Positions 1-9,170 of a DNA stretch of 64,000 nucleotides are shown one piece after another (the stretch's first letter is position 1; each line of letters begins with the position of its first letter). The translations under genes were made by a program, and so were the position numbers. Under the pieces are notes generated by a model. That model was not told the origin of the DNA. It saw only the letters and a program-made list of their open reading frames with translations, and did not search any database. This DNA is from CAWHXG01 sp963833235 (GTDB taxonomy: Bacteria; Pseudomonadota; Alphaproteobacteria; Rhodobacterales; Rhodobacteraceae), in the NCBI GenBank assembly GCA_963833235.1, contig CAWHXG010000005.1, positions 138,764 to 202,763 on the forward strand. The letters are read 5' to 3'.

Positions 1-2823
1 TGTGTTCGTCGAGAAGAAGATGCCGTCGTCCGTCGAACCGAGCGAATACGTCAGACCGTTGCCTTCGCTGTCCCGGTCGTCGTTCGCGGACAGATCTGCG
101 ACGATAAGGGCTCCTTGATTGATCTCGAACAGGCGTGGAGACGTGATCGTCGGCGCGGTGTTGCCAGGCGTTGAGGTAACCCGGTCAGCCTGCCAGTTCT
201 GAGTGATTATGCCATTTCCGCCAGATGTCCCGATCAACTGTGTGAAGTCGGTATTGAACTCCGCAAAGTAGTCGGCAGCAATAACGCCCGAAACAGGGTT
301 GGCGAGTTCGGTTGATGTAAAGAAGATGTCTCCGTCATCTTCCAGAAGCCCGTCAAAGAGTATCCGAAATTCGATAGTACCATTTGCGACCCAGTCGAAG
401 TATCCGCCCAATGTGAAACCATCTGTGAGCGGTTCCTGGAGCTCGAAGACGAGGTCGCCTTCAAAGGTATTTCCTTGCGCATCAACTCCACTTAGGTCCC
501 AATCAAACGCTGTCAGGTCTGGCAAACCTGCCGTGAAACTCAGGCTTACGACGAACGGGTCGCTGACGTTGCCTGCGCTGTCAATGGCCTCGATCTGTAT
601 TGCATTCGTTCCAGTCGTCTTGGGAAGGTATTGCCATGCGTAGTCCCCGAATGGTCCCGATCTGTCGTCGAGTTGCGCGGACGTAAGCGTCAGTTGGTAG
701 GGCTCTCCCGGTATCCGAGGCTCTGGGAACCATGCCCATCCCGCGGTTCCACTTACGACTTGGAAGACGTACCGACCGAACTCACCGCCGTCCGTGCCGG
801 GCGTGTCGTCAGAGATTTCGATTGAGACGATGTCGTCGGCTCCGTCCGGGTCGGTCAAGGCAAAAAGGTTGGCCAACGGGATCGAATCGAGGGTCGAATA
901 CGTTTGAAGGGTGTCGCCGGATGCAACCGGTGGTGCGTTTGTTCCATCGGAGGAAACCGAAAAGATTTGAGCTTTTATGGCGGGGCCGCTGCCGTCTTGG
1001 GTTCCGTCTCTTGTGTCCCATGCCACCACGATGTCCCCGTTGGAGAGCGTAGTGAGGGCAGGCAGTCGCTGATCGAAGAGCGTTTCGGTGTTTACCAGAA
1101 ACTCCGCTCCACGGGGAGTACCGTCACTGTCGAAGCTTCGGGCTTTGACAGCCGTTCCACTACCATCCTGCATTTCGTCGGTTGTCCCCCACGCCGCCAC
1201 AAAGCCGCCATCGGGCAGAGGAGCGAGAGTCGGACGCCATTGAGTGCCGGCAGCCTCGATGTTCACGAGAAACTCTGCCCCTCGGGGCGTGCCGTCGGCG
1301 TCAAAGATTCTCGCTTTTATGGCGTTCTGGCTGCCGTCCTGCGCCGGGTCCAAGGTCCCCCACGCTACTACGAAGGTGCCGTCGAATAGTGTAGTAAGAA
1401 CAGGCGTAATCTGAGCGGAAAACGTTTCGGTATTCACGAGAAACTCAGCCCCACGCGGTGTGCCGTCGGCATCGAAACTACGGGCCTTGATGGCGTCGGA
1501 ATTGCCGTCCTGCGCAGGATCGTAAGTCGCCCAAGCCGCCACGAAGCCGCCATCGGGAAGCGATGTAATGGTGGAGGCGGTTTGATGCTGGAACGTCTCA
1601 CTGTTGACCAGAAACTCTGCCCCTCGGGGCGTTCCGCTGGCGTCAAAGCTGCGCGCCTTTATAGCCCAGCCGCTACCGTCCTGCGCTTGGTCGGTTGTTT
1701 CCCATGCCACCACGAAGCCACCATCGGTCAGCGTGGTCAGGGCAGGTCGAGATCCCCCACCTGCCGTTTCTGTGTTTACAAGGAATTCTGCACCGCGCGG
1801 CGTCCCGTCGGCGTTGAAGCTCCGCGCGCTGATGGCGTTGTTACTGATACCGAATAGGGGATCAAAAACTGTGTACCAGGCCACCATGAAACCGCCGTCA
1901 GGAAGCGCGGTTAGGACAGGCTCTTGCTGGCGATCTTGCGCCTCGCTGTTGATAAGGAACTCCGCCCCACGCGGTATGCCGTCAGCATCAAAGCTGCGAG
2001 CCTTTATAGCAAAGTCACTGCCGTCCTGACTGGAGTCAGCTGTCACCCACGCTGCTACGAAGCCACCGTCGGACAGCGCGACCAGAGTGGATCCCGATTG
2101 GGTGCTGAACGTTTCGTTATTCACGAGGAACTCGGACCCCACCTTTTGTGGAACCTTAGAAACGCTATCTATTTCTCGGGTTAAGTCCGTAACAGCGAAC
2201 TCCGCGAATGACCCAAACCCATTTCCATTAATATCTTCTGGAAAAGTCTCATTGACGTACGCCTCATCCAGCCGCGACACGAATGCCGCCCCAAACTGAC
2301 CGCCCGGAGCGAAGGCCGCCGTGATGTCGTCAAGGGAATGTCGCACGATCCCCGCAGTGTTCCAGTTGTCCACCACCTCGACGCCAGCCTCGGTGACCGA
2401 GGTGACGACGAAAGAATGCGCGCCATAGCCGCCGCTGGGCAACAACGAATCCTCAGCCGCGTTGCCCACCGTGTAAACTCGCACGACGTCGCCCGGTCTC
2501 AGCGCTGCCGTCATGGCGCTGGCCGAGGTTCCGGAGAAGACCGATGTCCAGCCGTCTCCGGACACGTCATCGGTTCCCGATTTGATGCCCGGCGAGTGCG
2601 GCACGACGTAGGCAATGTCCTGCGGTTGAGCCGGGTCGCCGCCGATTGTGTTGTCCTTCAAATCGAAGAACGGGGCACCGGCGAGGTTGGAAACCCCCCA
2701 AACGAAATCGGTGCACCCATTGACGGTCCAGTCGATACCGATGTTGGAAATTGCGATATCTACTATTTCCTGTGCAGAAACCCCTGACCGGAGTTCATCT
2801 GCCTTCAACACATCTCTTGGCAT
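1..2823 (-). CDS. Large repeat-containing secreted protein with papain-like N-terminal domain (partial, C-terminus outside window)
   Basis: An uninterrupted frame of 941 codons starts at the ATG at 2823 (GGGG eight bases upstream) and runs off the window, so the C-terminus is missing. No signal peptide is visible, which fits type I secretion with a C-terminal signal; that is inference. Residues 1-190 resemble an NlpC/P60 or CHAP-type cysteine peptidase fold: Cys37 in GCTDFVWG, His136 in YGAHSFVV and an acidic site in VVDNWN (Asp152). Residues about 225-640 hold seven repeats of 56-57 residues with the core DGGFVAAW and the end RGAEFLVNTE. A cadherin-like stretch follows (LTDPDGADD), then a second domain beginning NTAPTITSP that is cut by the window edge. 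Similar proteins are RTX-like adhesins or effectors of marine alphaproteobacteria. The peptidase assignment rests on motif spacing only. Confidence 0.8.
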   Translation of the reverse strand, partial: MPRDVLKADELRSGVSAQEIVDIAISNIGIDWTVNGCTDFVWGVSNLAGAPFFDLKDNTIGGDPAQPQDIAYVVPHSPGIKSGTDDVSGDGWTSVFSGTSASAMTAALRPGDVVRVYTVGNAAEDSLLPSGGYGAHSFVVTSVTEAGVEVVDNWNTAGIVRHSLDDITAAFAPGGQFGAAFVSRLDEAYVNETFPEDINGNGFGSFAEFAVTDLTREIDSVSKVPQKVGSEFLVNNETFSTQSGSTLVALSDGGFVAAWVTADSSQDGSDFAIKARSFDADGIPRGAEFLINSEAQDRQQEPVLTALPDGGFMVAWYTVFDPLFGISNNAISARSFNADGTPRGAEFLVNTETAGGGSRPALTTLTDGGFVVAWETTDQAQDGSGWAIKARSFDASGTPRGAEFLVNSETFQHQTASTITSLPDGGFVAAWATYDPAQDGNSDAIKARSFDADGTPRGAEFLVNTETFSAQITPVLTTLFDGTFVVAWGTLDPAQDGSQNAIKARIFDADGTPRGAEFLVNIEAAGTQWRPTLAPLPDGGFVAAWGTTDEMQDGSGTAVKARSFDSDGTPRGAEFLVNTETLFDQRLPALTTLSNGDIVVAWDTRDGTQDGSGPAIKAQIFSVSSDGTNAPPVASGDTLQTYSTLDSIPLANLFALTDPDGADDIVSIEISDDTPGTDGGEFGRYVFQVVSGTAGWAWFPEPRIPGEPYQLTLTSAQLDDRSGPFGDYAWQYLPKTTGTNAIQIEAIDSAGNVSDPFVVSLSFTAGLPDLTAFDWDLSGVDAQGNTFEGDLVFELQEPLTDGFTLGGYFDWVANGTIEFRILFDGLLEDDGDIFFTSTELANPVSGVIAADYFAEFNTDFTQLIGTSGGNGIITQNWQADRVTSTPGNTAPTITSPRLFEINQGALIVADLSANDDRDSEGNGLTYSLGSTDDGIFFSTNT
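950..2145 (-). repeat. Seven tandem ~170-bp coding repeats
   Basis: The codons for the core GTPRGAEFLVN recur at about 1111, 1277, 1445, 1617, 1788, 1960 and, degenerate, 2130. Spacings are 166, 168, 172, 171, 172 and 170 bases. All keep the reading frame, so they are real protein repeats with small in-frame length differences. Each repeat pairs an AIKARSFDADG strand with a DGGFVAAW strand, which suggests a beta-propeller or stacked beta fold. Confidence 0.85.
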
Positions 2824-3029
2824 CAAATATCCCCAAACCAAAAACTTGCATAAATTCAGTCAGGCTTAGTTCGGCGGATGGCGTAACGTCAACCCAATCC
2901 CGCCTGTCCATCCAGGTTTCAGCAAGAATAATTGGAAAAATAGCTAAGTTTTTAATCCCATGGTCAACGGCCCCGTGTTTCCTGGGCGCTTTCGGTTCTC
3001 TGTTTTTTGCGGTCGTTCAAACTGGACGG

Positions 3030-3324
3030 GCGACGGCATCGCGTTCCTCACGTGCTTGTCATCGCAGTTCCCTCGTCGGCCCATGGAGTGCTCGAGATCA
3101 CGGGCCCGGAGGAACGCGAACTGGCCGATGCTGGTGAATTGGCTGCTTTGGTCCGAACGTACCGGCACCGTGTTCATCGGCTTCCGCCGCTAGCTGGCCG
3201 TCAGCAGCGCCTGTATGCGGACTGACCCCGAGCCGCCCCGACACCTCCCTGACCGGGTCGCCCCGCTGGTGATCTGTGCGACCGCATCTCGCCTGAAATC
3301 GTCGCCGAAGCTGCTGCCGCCCAT
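3030..3324 (-). mobile_element. Collapsed IS3-family insertion sequence remnant
   Basis: Read on the minus strand, an IS3 OrfA-like start (ATG at 3324, MGGSSFGDDFRRDAVAQIT) is followed in another frame by PVREVSGRLGVSP, the helix-turn-helix end of the same domain. About 50 bases later the C-terminal part of OrfB appears (start near 3177): SDQSSQFTSIGQFAFLRARD, then SMGRRGNCDDK. In intact elements these blocks lie several hundred residues apart and belong to a 1.2-kb element. Here everything between is deleted and the frames are broken, so it cannot make transposase. No clear terminal inverted repeats were found. Confidence 0.75.
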
Positions 3325-3489
3325 CAGGGCCTCCGTGCCTCGAAATTGGGGAAGAAAGCGTCCACGAACAACGGGGCCATTCATTCCGCCCCGATGACTT
3401 CAGCGAATGGCGCTTCCGCATTGAATTATCAATGTCGAGGGACGGGTGAGTAGACCGCAAGCGTTTGATTTCTGTTCCATCTGATCGAA

Positions 3490-3736
3490 CGCGACCGCCA
3501 TCGAAGGTTTGAGCTCAGGAAGCCTACAGAACAATTTCTGTCAGTATGTTACAGAAATTAGACTAACATCGCGCGGTCACGAGGTCCGGAGAAATCCCCC
3601 TCTGAGGGAACGCTTCACGGCCACCTGGTGTCGGAGGCACTGTTAGGCACCTCCCGTATAACCCTCGCAATGAACGCGTAGTTTGTACCGCAGCCGGATC
3701 AAGAGAACGCTTTTGCGGGGGCAAGTGGCGGAGTGA
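3490..3736. repeat. Degenerate left copy of the tRNA-Ser flank (attachment-site-like)
   Basis: This stretch resembles 25,500-25,757 in order and direction. Shared blocks include CCGGAGAA, TATAACCCT/CATAACCCT, GCAGCCGGATC and AGAACGCTTT. It ends in an exact 15-base match, GGGCAAGTGGCGGAG (3719-3733 and 25,743-25,757). In the right copy these bases are the CCA end and acceptor stem of tRNA-Ser. This is what the far end of an island integrated into a tRNA 3' end looks like. The match is diverged, so the event is old. Confidence 0.6.
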
Positions 3737-4062
3737 ATGGGCCTGACCTCGAACCTTCTCTACCTTAACCGATCGAAATATGACACCTACAGGTGGCTTC
3801 CATCTGCCTTCCAGGCCACCAATCCGATCATACTCACTCTACCCGTTTACCCGTCACATAGACGGTGAAAGAGCACGAGCAAATTTGGTTTTTGCGCACT
3901 CGCTGCACACGACGTTCGATCAAGAATGCGGAGAAAATGGAAATTTTCTGCGTTCGACACGGAGGTCCGTTCTGCCCAATTTCGACTGATAGAACGGTTC
4001 TCGGCGGCTTATACCTTCAATCAGATGTTCCCCAGAGTGGTAAGCTTGCCAACGCGCGCGAT

Positions 4063-4431
4063 TTATATGAAATCCATGAACCGTCTCGGGCAGTGCTCGG
4101 CATCGAACATTGCCGCCTCCGTGAATTCGCTGCGTTGCGAGAAGGCGATGACTCCGAAACATGGGAGCCTGGCATCGTAGTTTAGCGACCGATGCATCGT
4201 GTATTCCTTTCGAACTACGTCCAAGTGGAACCGCCCGCAATAAGAAGCGCGGACATCGACCGTCTTCGCGGTATCGTGGCCATCGTTGAGCAGCGTGGAG
4301 CCGGTAATCTGCTGTCCTGCCTCGATCGTCTGTCCAGAATGTAGATGGTGGTGCCATCCGGGGCGAATTTCGAAGTCTCTGGTGAACTGGGTGATTTGAT
4401 CCTCGGTGGGCACAATCATAAAACGACCCAA
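4063..4431 (-). CDS. Unrecognised small ORF (doubtful)
   Basis: A 122-residue frame with fairly normal amino-acid composition (for example PTEDQITQFTRDFEI and SLNYDARLPCFGVIAF) in a region otherwise full of broken genes. No domain is recognised, no clear ribosome binding site is seen, and overlapping frames are open on both strands. It could be a gene fragment or chance. Confidence 0.2.
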   Translation of the reverse strand: MGRFMIVPTEDQITQFTRDFEIRPGWHHHLHSGQTIEAGQQITGSTLLNDGHDTAKTVDVRASYCGRFHLDVVRKEYTMHRSLNYDARLPCFGVIAFSQRSEFTEAAMFDAEHCPRRFMDFI

Positions 4432-5005
4432 GCATCCGGCACCGGAAAGGTATATCGGCGGTCAAGATCCCGACGGCCGAACTCGCTACACCCAAGGTGC
4501 CGACGATTGCTGATACTCTTGGGTCAAGAAGTCGGCATATAGCTATAATTCCTCACTCTTTTGGCAGGCCGTTTGGTTTAATCGCGAAGCGATAGCGACC
4601 TTGGCAATCTGTGCAAGATGAGGTTTCCGCGTCATCTGTTCCTGGCAGGAAAGCACTGACCCGTTCGAGACATCGCACCTATGTGGAGTCTGTTCAGCAC
4701 ATCGCACCCCAGCAAGAAGGCCGCATGAGTCGTGTCGGCTGCTGCAATAGCGTCCTTGCCGCCTCCCGGAACGCTTCGGCTGCCGGCCCTTAACCCAAAT
4801 GGGCCACTATGCTGCGTCAGCAGCGTGATCCGCTGAAGCCGCCGGTCATGCTCGCCGCAGCATCAGGTAATGTGGGCTCTTTCTAGACCGTCGCCGCGGG
4901 CCTCTCGAACGGCCTGTCTTGGACATACCGATCATTCCATGTAAAGCTGGAACTGAAAGATGGGGATAGTTTCGCCGTCCAACTGCCAGGCCGCGTCCAG
5001 ACGTC
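4432..5005. other. No recognisable gene
   Basis: About 570 bases between the doubtful ORF and the phage lysis remnant. Frames are short on both strands. No transposase, tRNA or regulatory motif was recognised. Confidence 0.5.
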
Positions 5006-5254
5006 TCAGCGACATGCCGGCGCCGGCTTTCTCATCACGGCGTAGTCGCTCTGCAGGTCCTCTATCGCAGAGCCTTCTGGTAGGTGCACAGGCTCATCGG
5101 CGGCCCTTGCCTGAAACTCCCGGTAATACTCCACGGCGGGGGCACACGTCCCGAACCTGCTCGTCTCGGAACCGACCGTCGCGCACCCGGCTAACCAGCA
5201 CGTCGCGATCACGAGGACGGCGACCCGCTGCCTCGAGCATCCGTCGTTGGACAT
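5006..5254 (-). CDS. Phage outer-membrane spanin-like lipoprotein (Rz1-like)
   Basis: A small lipoprotein of about 82 residues starting at tandem ATGs (5257/5254). A hydrophobic signal ends in the lipobox CWLAGC at about residues 17-22, giving an N-terminal Cys for lipidation. The mature part (CAPAVEYYREFQARAADE, then LPEGSAIEDLQSDYAVMR) matches small proteins at the end of lysis cassettes in Rhodobacteraceae phages and prophages, from memory of the family. The start lies inside the upstream gene (5094-5435) in another frame, the classic embedded Rz/Rz1 layout. Spanin pairs fuse inner and outer membranes in the last step of lysis. No other intact phage genes surround it, so it is a prophage leftover. 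Confidence 0.55.
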   Translation of the reverse strand: MSNDGCSRQRVAVLVIATCWLAGCATVGSETSRFGTCAPAVEYYREFQARAADEPVHLPEGSAIEDLQSDYAVMRKPAPACR

Positions 5255-5435
5255 CATTGGCCTTCTCCGTGACCTCAAGGCGTTCGGCAAGGCGTCCTGC
5301 TCGCTTGCCGGAGCGGCGAAGGGCTAGCAGGCACAGAAGAATTGCCAGCGCGATCATACAGAAGCGCAGCGCCGCCCGCATCCACGGACTGGCGGCTATC
5401 CCGGCGAGCGAGGCGGCGATCACCGCCGCCCCCAT
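5094..5435 (-). CDS. Phage inner-membrane spanin-like protein (Rz-like)
   Basis: 113 residues with a membrane segment near residues 18-40 (ALRFCMIALAILLCLLAL), then a charged, probably coiled-coil region (GRLAERLEVTEKANDVQRRM) ending in the motif RPRDRDVLVSRVRDGRF. Topology and position fit an i-spanin: one N-terminal membrane anchor and a periplasmic helix. The lipoprotein gene overlaps its 3' half in another frame. The upstream membrane-tail fragment overlaps its start by 16 bases, consistent with one lysis cassette read leftwards. The C-terminal 25 residues look unlike the rest and may be altered by a frameshift. Confidence 0.5.
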   Translation of the reverse strand: MGAAVIAASLAGIAASPWMRAALRFCMIALAILLCLLALRRSGKRAGRLAERLEVTEKANDVQRRMLEAAGRRPRDRDVLVSRVRDGRFRDEQVRDVCPRRGVLPGVSGKGRR

Positions 5436-5629
5436 TTCCAGTCATCGAGCCGGGCGTAGATGGTCACCGCGATGCCGCCGAGCGCCACGGCGATGAATAC
5501 CGAGCGCAGGGTGTCGAGATACGGTACGACGGGCAAAATGGCGGACTGGGTCTCGGCCGGGACGCACTGCGCGACTTCGATCCCGGCTGCGCCCAGCGTC
5601 GCCACTCCGGCCGCTCCGCAGCCTTTCAT
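5420..5629 (-). pseudogene. C-terminal membrane tail of a phage holin/endolysin-like protein
   Basis: The 69-residue frame contains ETQSAILPVVPYLDTLR, a single membrane helix (VFIAVALGGIAVTIYAR) and the basic end LDDWKWGRR. I take this as the tail of a larger phage lysis protein in Rhodobacteraceae. The expected catalytic or N-terminal part is missing: at about 5640 the sequence switches to an unrelated flavoprotein fragment. It sits directly upstream of the spanin-like pair, which supports a lysis-cassette origin. Confidence 0.45.
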
Positions 5630-5639
5630 GGTGCGACTG

Positions 5640-6030
5640 CCCGCAGACCATCACCCGCGCGCCATCTCTGACCAGCCGGGCCACCTCGGCAGCCTCATTG
5701 AGAAGCGCGTCCTGCACGTAGTGCGGCCGCGCCCCGCGCGAGACGGCGGTGACAAGCTGGGCCAGATTGCCCTCGTCCTGCCAGAGGGGCATCTCTTCAC
5801 CGCAGAGGAGATTGCTGTCCGGGTGAGGCATCCCGAGGAAGGGATGGATGGGCCGCCACCTGGAGTTGCCGCGCCCGAAACCCGCCGTTGCGCCGATGCC
5901 GGTTCCGGCGCCGATCAGGATCAGCGGCGCTTGGCCACGGCCCGGTTGGAACCCCGGATTGCGGCGCAGGAATACGATGACGGTCGGCCCGGGTTCCAGC
6001 GCGCTCAGTTGGCCGGAACACCGTCCGACA
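5640..6030 (-). pseudogene. Fragment of an NADPH-flavoprotein reductase (FNR-like domain)
   Basis: On the minus strand an open frame from about 6065 reads PTVIVFLRRNPGFQP, APLILIGAGTGIGATAGF, then RPIHPFLGMPHPDSN, CGEEMPLWQDEG, RPHYVQDALLNEAAEVARLV and ARVMVCGQ. These blocks match the NADP-binding half of ferredoxin-NADP-reductase-type domains, as in sulfite reductase flavoprotein alpha. GAGTGIG is the nucleotide loop and VMVCG the strand that normally precedes the C-terminal helix. The FAD-binding N-terminal half and the C-terminal end are absent. After VCGQ the sequence becomes the phage tail fragment, so two remnants were joined by deletion. Confidence 0.6.
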
Positions 6031-6407
6031 GGTGCTTGGCGGGTCGGCTGGTCCGCCTTGCTCCATTTCCGTCATGTCGGTGTCCTCAATCTGTCACCAA
6101 ATGATGATCACGCGGCAAATCGGCGATCTCGCGGCACCGCCCGGGGTCGATGCTCCGGCGCCGAATGCACTCTCGATTGCTCCGATCCCGCATATTCAGC
6201 TGATAGCCGGCATTGCCGGCGGGTTCGGCGGCGATTCGGACCGGAATCTGCTGCTGCGGACCCTGAAGGCGACGGTCCGGACGCGGCTGGCGAACCCGCG
6301 TCCCTATGGAAAAACGGTCCGGCTTTCACGTATCTGGCGATGGTCACCGCTTCGCGGGGCGTCAGGCGATGCGCAAGGCTGCAGGAGCGGGTCCGGACAG
6401 AGGGTAT
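6031..6407. other. No recognisable gene
   Basis: Spacer of about 375 bases between the flavoprotein fragment and the stop of the methyltransferase gene. Frames are open on both strands because of composition, but none shows a known motif. It may hold decayed flavoprotein sequence. Confidence 0.45.
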
Positions 6408-8249
6408 TCACGTCGCCCGCTTTTGCGACACGATCACGATCCCAGCCTTTCGGGTGCCCAGAAAGTCGTCCGTCGGTGGCTGAAAGATCCGGTTCTCCCG
6501 TAAAGGAATGTCATTTGCGCCATCAAATCCCGTATGGACGATCTCCAGCCCGGCGCTCCGGATGAGCGAGGCAAGCCCCTGCGGCGTGAAGAAGAGGGTG
6601 TGAGGATGCTGATAGTTCGGCTTCTTGAGATAGGAGAGTCCACCGTGGGGCACCTCCAAAAGAAAGAATGCGCCAGGTTTCAAAGACCTGACGACTGTGT
6701 GCAGATTCTCATGCAGCGTTGTCGTCGTAAAGTGCTCGAAGACGTGGGATGAGACCACTATATCGAATGATCCGGGCACGATCTGGTCCGGCTCGATCCG
6801 GGTTGCCCCGATGTACGCGAGATATTTCCGTGAGGCGACGTCCGGCTCGATGGCAAACGTAGCGGTTGCCCGGGACGTAAAGAGGAATGCGCCGTTGCCC
6901 GCACCGAAATCCAGAACCCTCTCGAACCTGGCACCCTGCGTCTGAAGTATCTCGACCTGGCGCCGGGCGCGCGTGAAGAACCTGGACGTTGCCTTGTCGG
7001 GCTCGGCAGCAAAGAACAACTCGGGATCGACGTCCCTGCCATAGGCACCCTGCGATCCATATTCAGCAAGATAGTAATCTCCCAGAAGATCGTCGGCCCC
7101 CGGAACGCTGCCGGATCCGCAGTCCGCGCAATATTCGATTGTCGCGGCCCTGAACCTGTCGGTGTTCGTCGGGTAGTTGGACTGCCGGTTGACCGACAGT
7201 TTTCCGCCGCACACCGGACAATCCTTCTTCTCCTCGAGTTGAGAAAAACGGATCTCAGGATAGGGCGGCCGGCGTCTGGATCGTGCGGGGGATGCCTGAT
7301 CCGGGGCGTCCTTGCCAAGGACGAAGATCGCATTCGTGGTGGAAAGGTCCGTGTCGCTGAGCGCGCGAAACCGAGGGGCAAGACGTTCCCGAATGCCGTC
7401 CTCGATAGGTTCGGTCTGTATCCTGCGATCCAGAACCTGAAAGCCGGCCCGCTCGAACTCCGCGGTCATCTCGGAGGCCCCCAGAAGGTTGCCGATGCCG
7501 TCCTCGACATCCTCGGTCAGAAAGTCGGGCCGCCGCGAGCATTCCCCCGCCATCAAGCCGCAATGATCGCGGAAACCTACATTGTGCAGATGCACCCCGC
7601 CGGGGGCCGTCCGCCGATAAAGGTCGTCCGCAACCCCGGCGAAATCGCTTACGTGCTGCATTACCGCCTGCGAAACGACGAGGTCAAAATTCGCCTCGGC
7701 CGAGGGAAGTTCCCCAAGGGAACCGCAAAATCTCAGGAGCGGGCTAGCGTTCAATCCCGCCCCGAGCTCTCCTCGCTGCAACGCCGCCGGGTCCAGTTCA
7801 TCGAGCTTCACCGCCCAATCACGCGTCTTGAAGCCGTAGTCATGCGGGTCCGACATGATCTCGCAAATGATATCCCAGAGGCTCTGCGCCGTCCTCGCGG
7901 AAATGAAGTCCGCCTGGTCGGACACGAGAGCCGGATCCGGATCAAGCGCCACGCACCGCTTCGCGCCATGCAGCCAGAACAGCGTGGAAAACGCGAGCGG
8001 CTGATAGGTGCCGGCCCCGAAATCGAGAAACCGGGTGGGAGGCCGACCGAGACGGCGAAGCGCAAAGTTCAAGTATCGGGCGAAGGTCGACTGGATCCTC
8101 TTTCCACCCAGACGCCATGCGGGCTCGTCCCTAAGCTCTGCGCGCAGCGCCCGCATCAGCGTGTCGGCACTATTCCAGTCCAGACCCTTCGCAAGCTCGC
8201 GAAGATAGGCGCGCCGCCTGCTGCCCTTGAACCGGGCCAAGCCTTGCAT
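6408..8249 (-). CDS. Tandem class I SAM-dependent methyltransferase with central zinc-ribbon-like motif
   Basis: 613 residues from the ATG at 8249; an in-frame GTG at 8315 would add 22 residues and neither has a strong ribosome binding site. Two methyltransferase domains are visible. The N-terminal one has FLDFGAGTYQPLAFS as its SAM-binding glycine motif, followed by an acidic strand (VALDPDPALV). The C-terminal one has VLDFGAGNGAFLF, AIEPD and the post-motif block DIVVSSHVFEHF with LKPGAFFLLEVPHGG. Between them CPVCGGK and YCADCGSG give two CxxC pairs that could bind zinc. Similar C-terminal domains occur in sugar C- or O-methyltransferases of polysaccharide clusters, which fits the divergent glycosyltransferase operon. 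The substrate cannot be read from sequence. Confidence 0.8.
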   Translation of the reverse strand: MQGLARFKGSRRRAYLRELAKGLDWNSADTLMRALRAELRDEPAWRLGGKRIQSTFARYLNFALRRLGRPPTRFLDFGAGTYQPLAFSTLFWLHGAKRCVALDPDPALVSDQADFISARTAQSLWDIICEIMSDPHDYGFKTRDWAVKLDELDPAALQRGELGAGLNASPLLRFCGSLGELPSAEANFDLVVSQAVMQHVSDFAGVADDLYRRTAPGGVHLHNVGFRDHCGLMAGECSRRPDFLTEDVEDGIGNLLGASEMTAEFERAGFQVLDRRIQTEPIEDGIRERLAPRFRALSDTDLSTTNAIFVLGKDAPDQASPARSRRRPPYPEIRFSQLEEKKDCPVCGGKLSVNRQSNYPTNTDRFRAATIEYCADCGSGSVPGADDLLGDYYLAEYGSQGAYGRDVDPELFFAAEPDKATSRFFTRARRQVEILQTQGARFERVLDFGAGNGAFLFTSRATATFAIEPDVASRKYLAYIGATRIEPDQIVPGSFDIVVSSHVFEHFTTTTLHENLHTVVRSLKPGAFFLLEVPHGGLSYLKKPNYQHPHTLFFTPQGLASLIRSAGLEIVHTGFDGANDIPLRENRIFQPPTDDFLGTRKAGIVIVSQKRAT

Positions 8250-9170
8250 GACCGGATTCACGTCCGTCGCTGGTCCGATCCGGTTTCCGGCTCGAGGGCC
8301 CGAATGCGATACCACAGTCTACTGTCCGATCCCGTTGCATGTCACAGTCATCTCCCCGACCCGACCACCAGCCCCAATCCTGTACCGGGCGCCGCGGAAA
8401 CACAGGTCCCATTATCCCGGAACGTGGCATTCAGGTCCAGATCCGGATTTATCGCTCTACGATCCAGTCTGGCATAACCTGTGTGTCGGGGCTGATCTTC
8501 CCGTTCGATGTCGATCGTCTCGATTTTTGTCGGCTTCGGGGACGCCTATTGCGCCCGGCATCATTTCGCACGACTTTATCGAGGAACCAAGATGTTGGCC
8601 ACCGTCGTTTCGGCACCCAACCTCTTGGCTCGTCCTTCGGCCCGCGTCGGTTTCGACACGTCTGGTTCCGCCGTTTCCATGGCTTCGAGAAAGGCATGGG
8701 CTCCATTCAGACGACGCGCCTCGGGTCTGCACCGCTGCGGACCGGCCGCCGGGGGGCTGGAGCCCCGGCAGAACGCTTCGCCCGTGGCACGTCGTTCCCA
8801 CCGGACGGCTCCCTTCGGATGAATCAAGGTATCCTTGCACCATCTTGCAATGCGCAACAAACATCCGTATCGGCGGACAACCACCATCTCGGACAGGGCC
8901 TTTTCACTTGAGCGATGGAGCATGCCCGACTTGCGCTGCATCTTCGACCCGAGGCCTGGGGTCGAGGTCCTGTTCTGCGTCGACCGGCGAGCTCGGGAAT
9001 GACCTCGAACGGGCTCCGGTCTGGTCGCGCCTCTATCCGTTTCGTTACAATGCGGCTCTAGCGTGCTTGCCGGGTCCAAACGCGAATACATGAATGTTGC
9101 TGCCGATGAAATCAGAACACGTCCCGTTCGCAAACCATAGCCGACGCGTGCCATCCGTCCGCAGCAAGAC
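8250..9170. other. Long divergent intergenic region, no gene recognised
   Basis: About 920 bases between the divergently read methyltransferase and glycosyltransferase genes. It must contain both promoters, but no clear -35/-10 pair stands out. Overlapping frames lack recognisable motifs. Length and composition suggest decayed coding sequence, as elsewhere in this accessory segment. Confidence 0.45.

Noticed and set aside
904..2299. Plus-strand frames across the first 2.3 kb
   Set aside because: They mirror the strongly repetitive minus-strand gene; only the minus frame shows conserved repeats, domain motifs and a start with ribosome binding site.
3572..3736. A complete second tRNA-Ser gene at the left repeat
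   Set aside because: Only the 3' acceptor bases and downstream flank are similar; no anticodon arm or 5' half can be folded.
8227..9093. Plus-strand gene between the methyltransferase and the glycosyltransferase
   Set aside because: The 288-residue frame is Arg-, Pro- and Ser-rich with no motif, begins inside the methyltransferase gene on the other strand and has no ribosome binding site.
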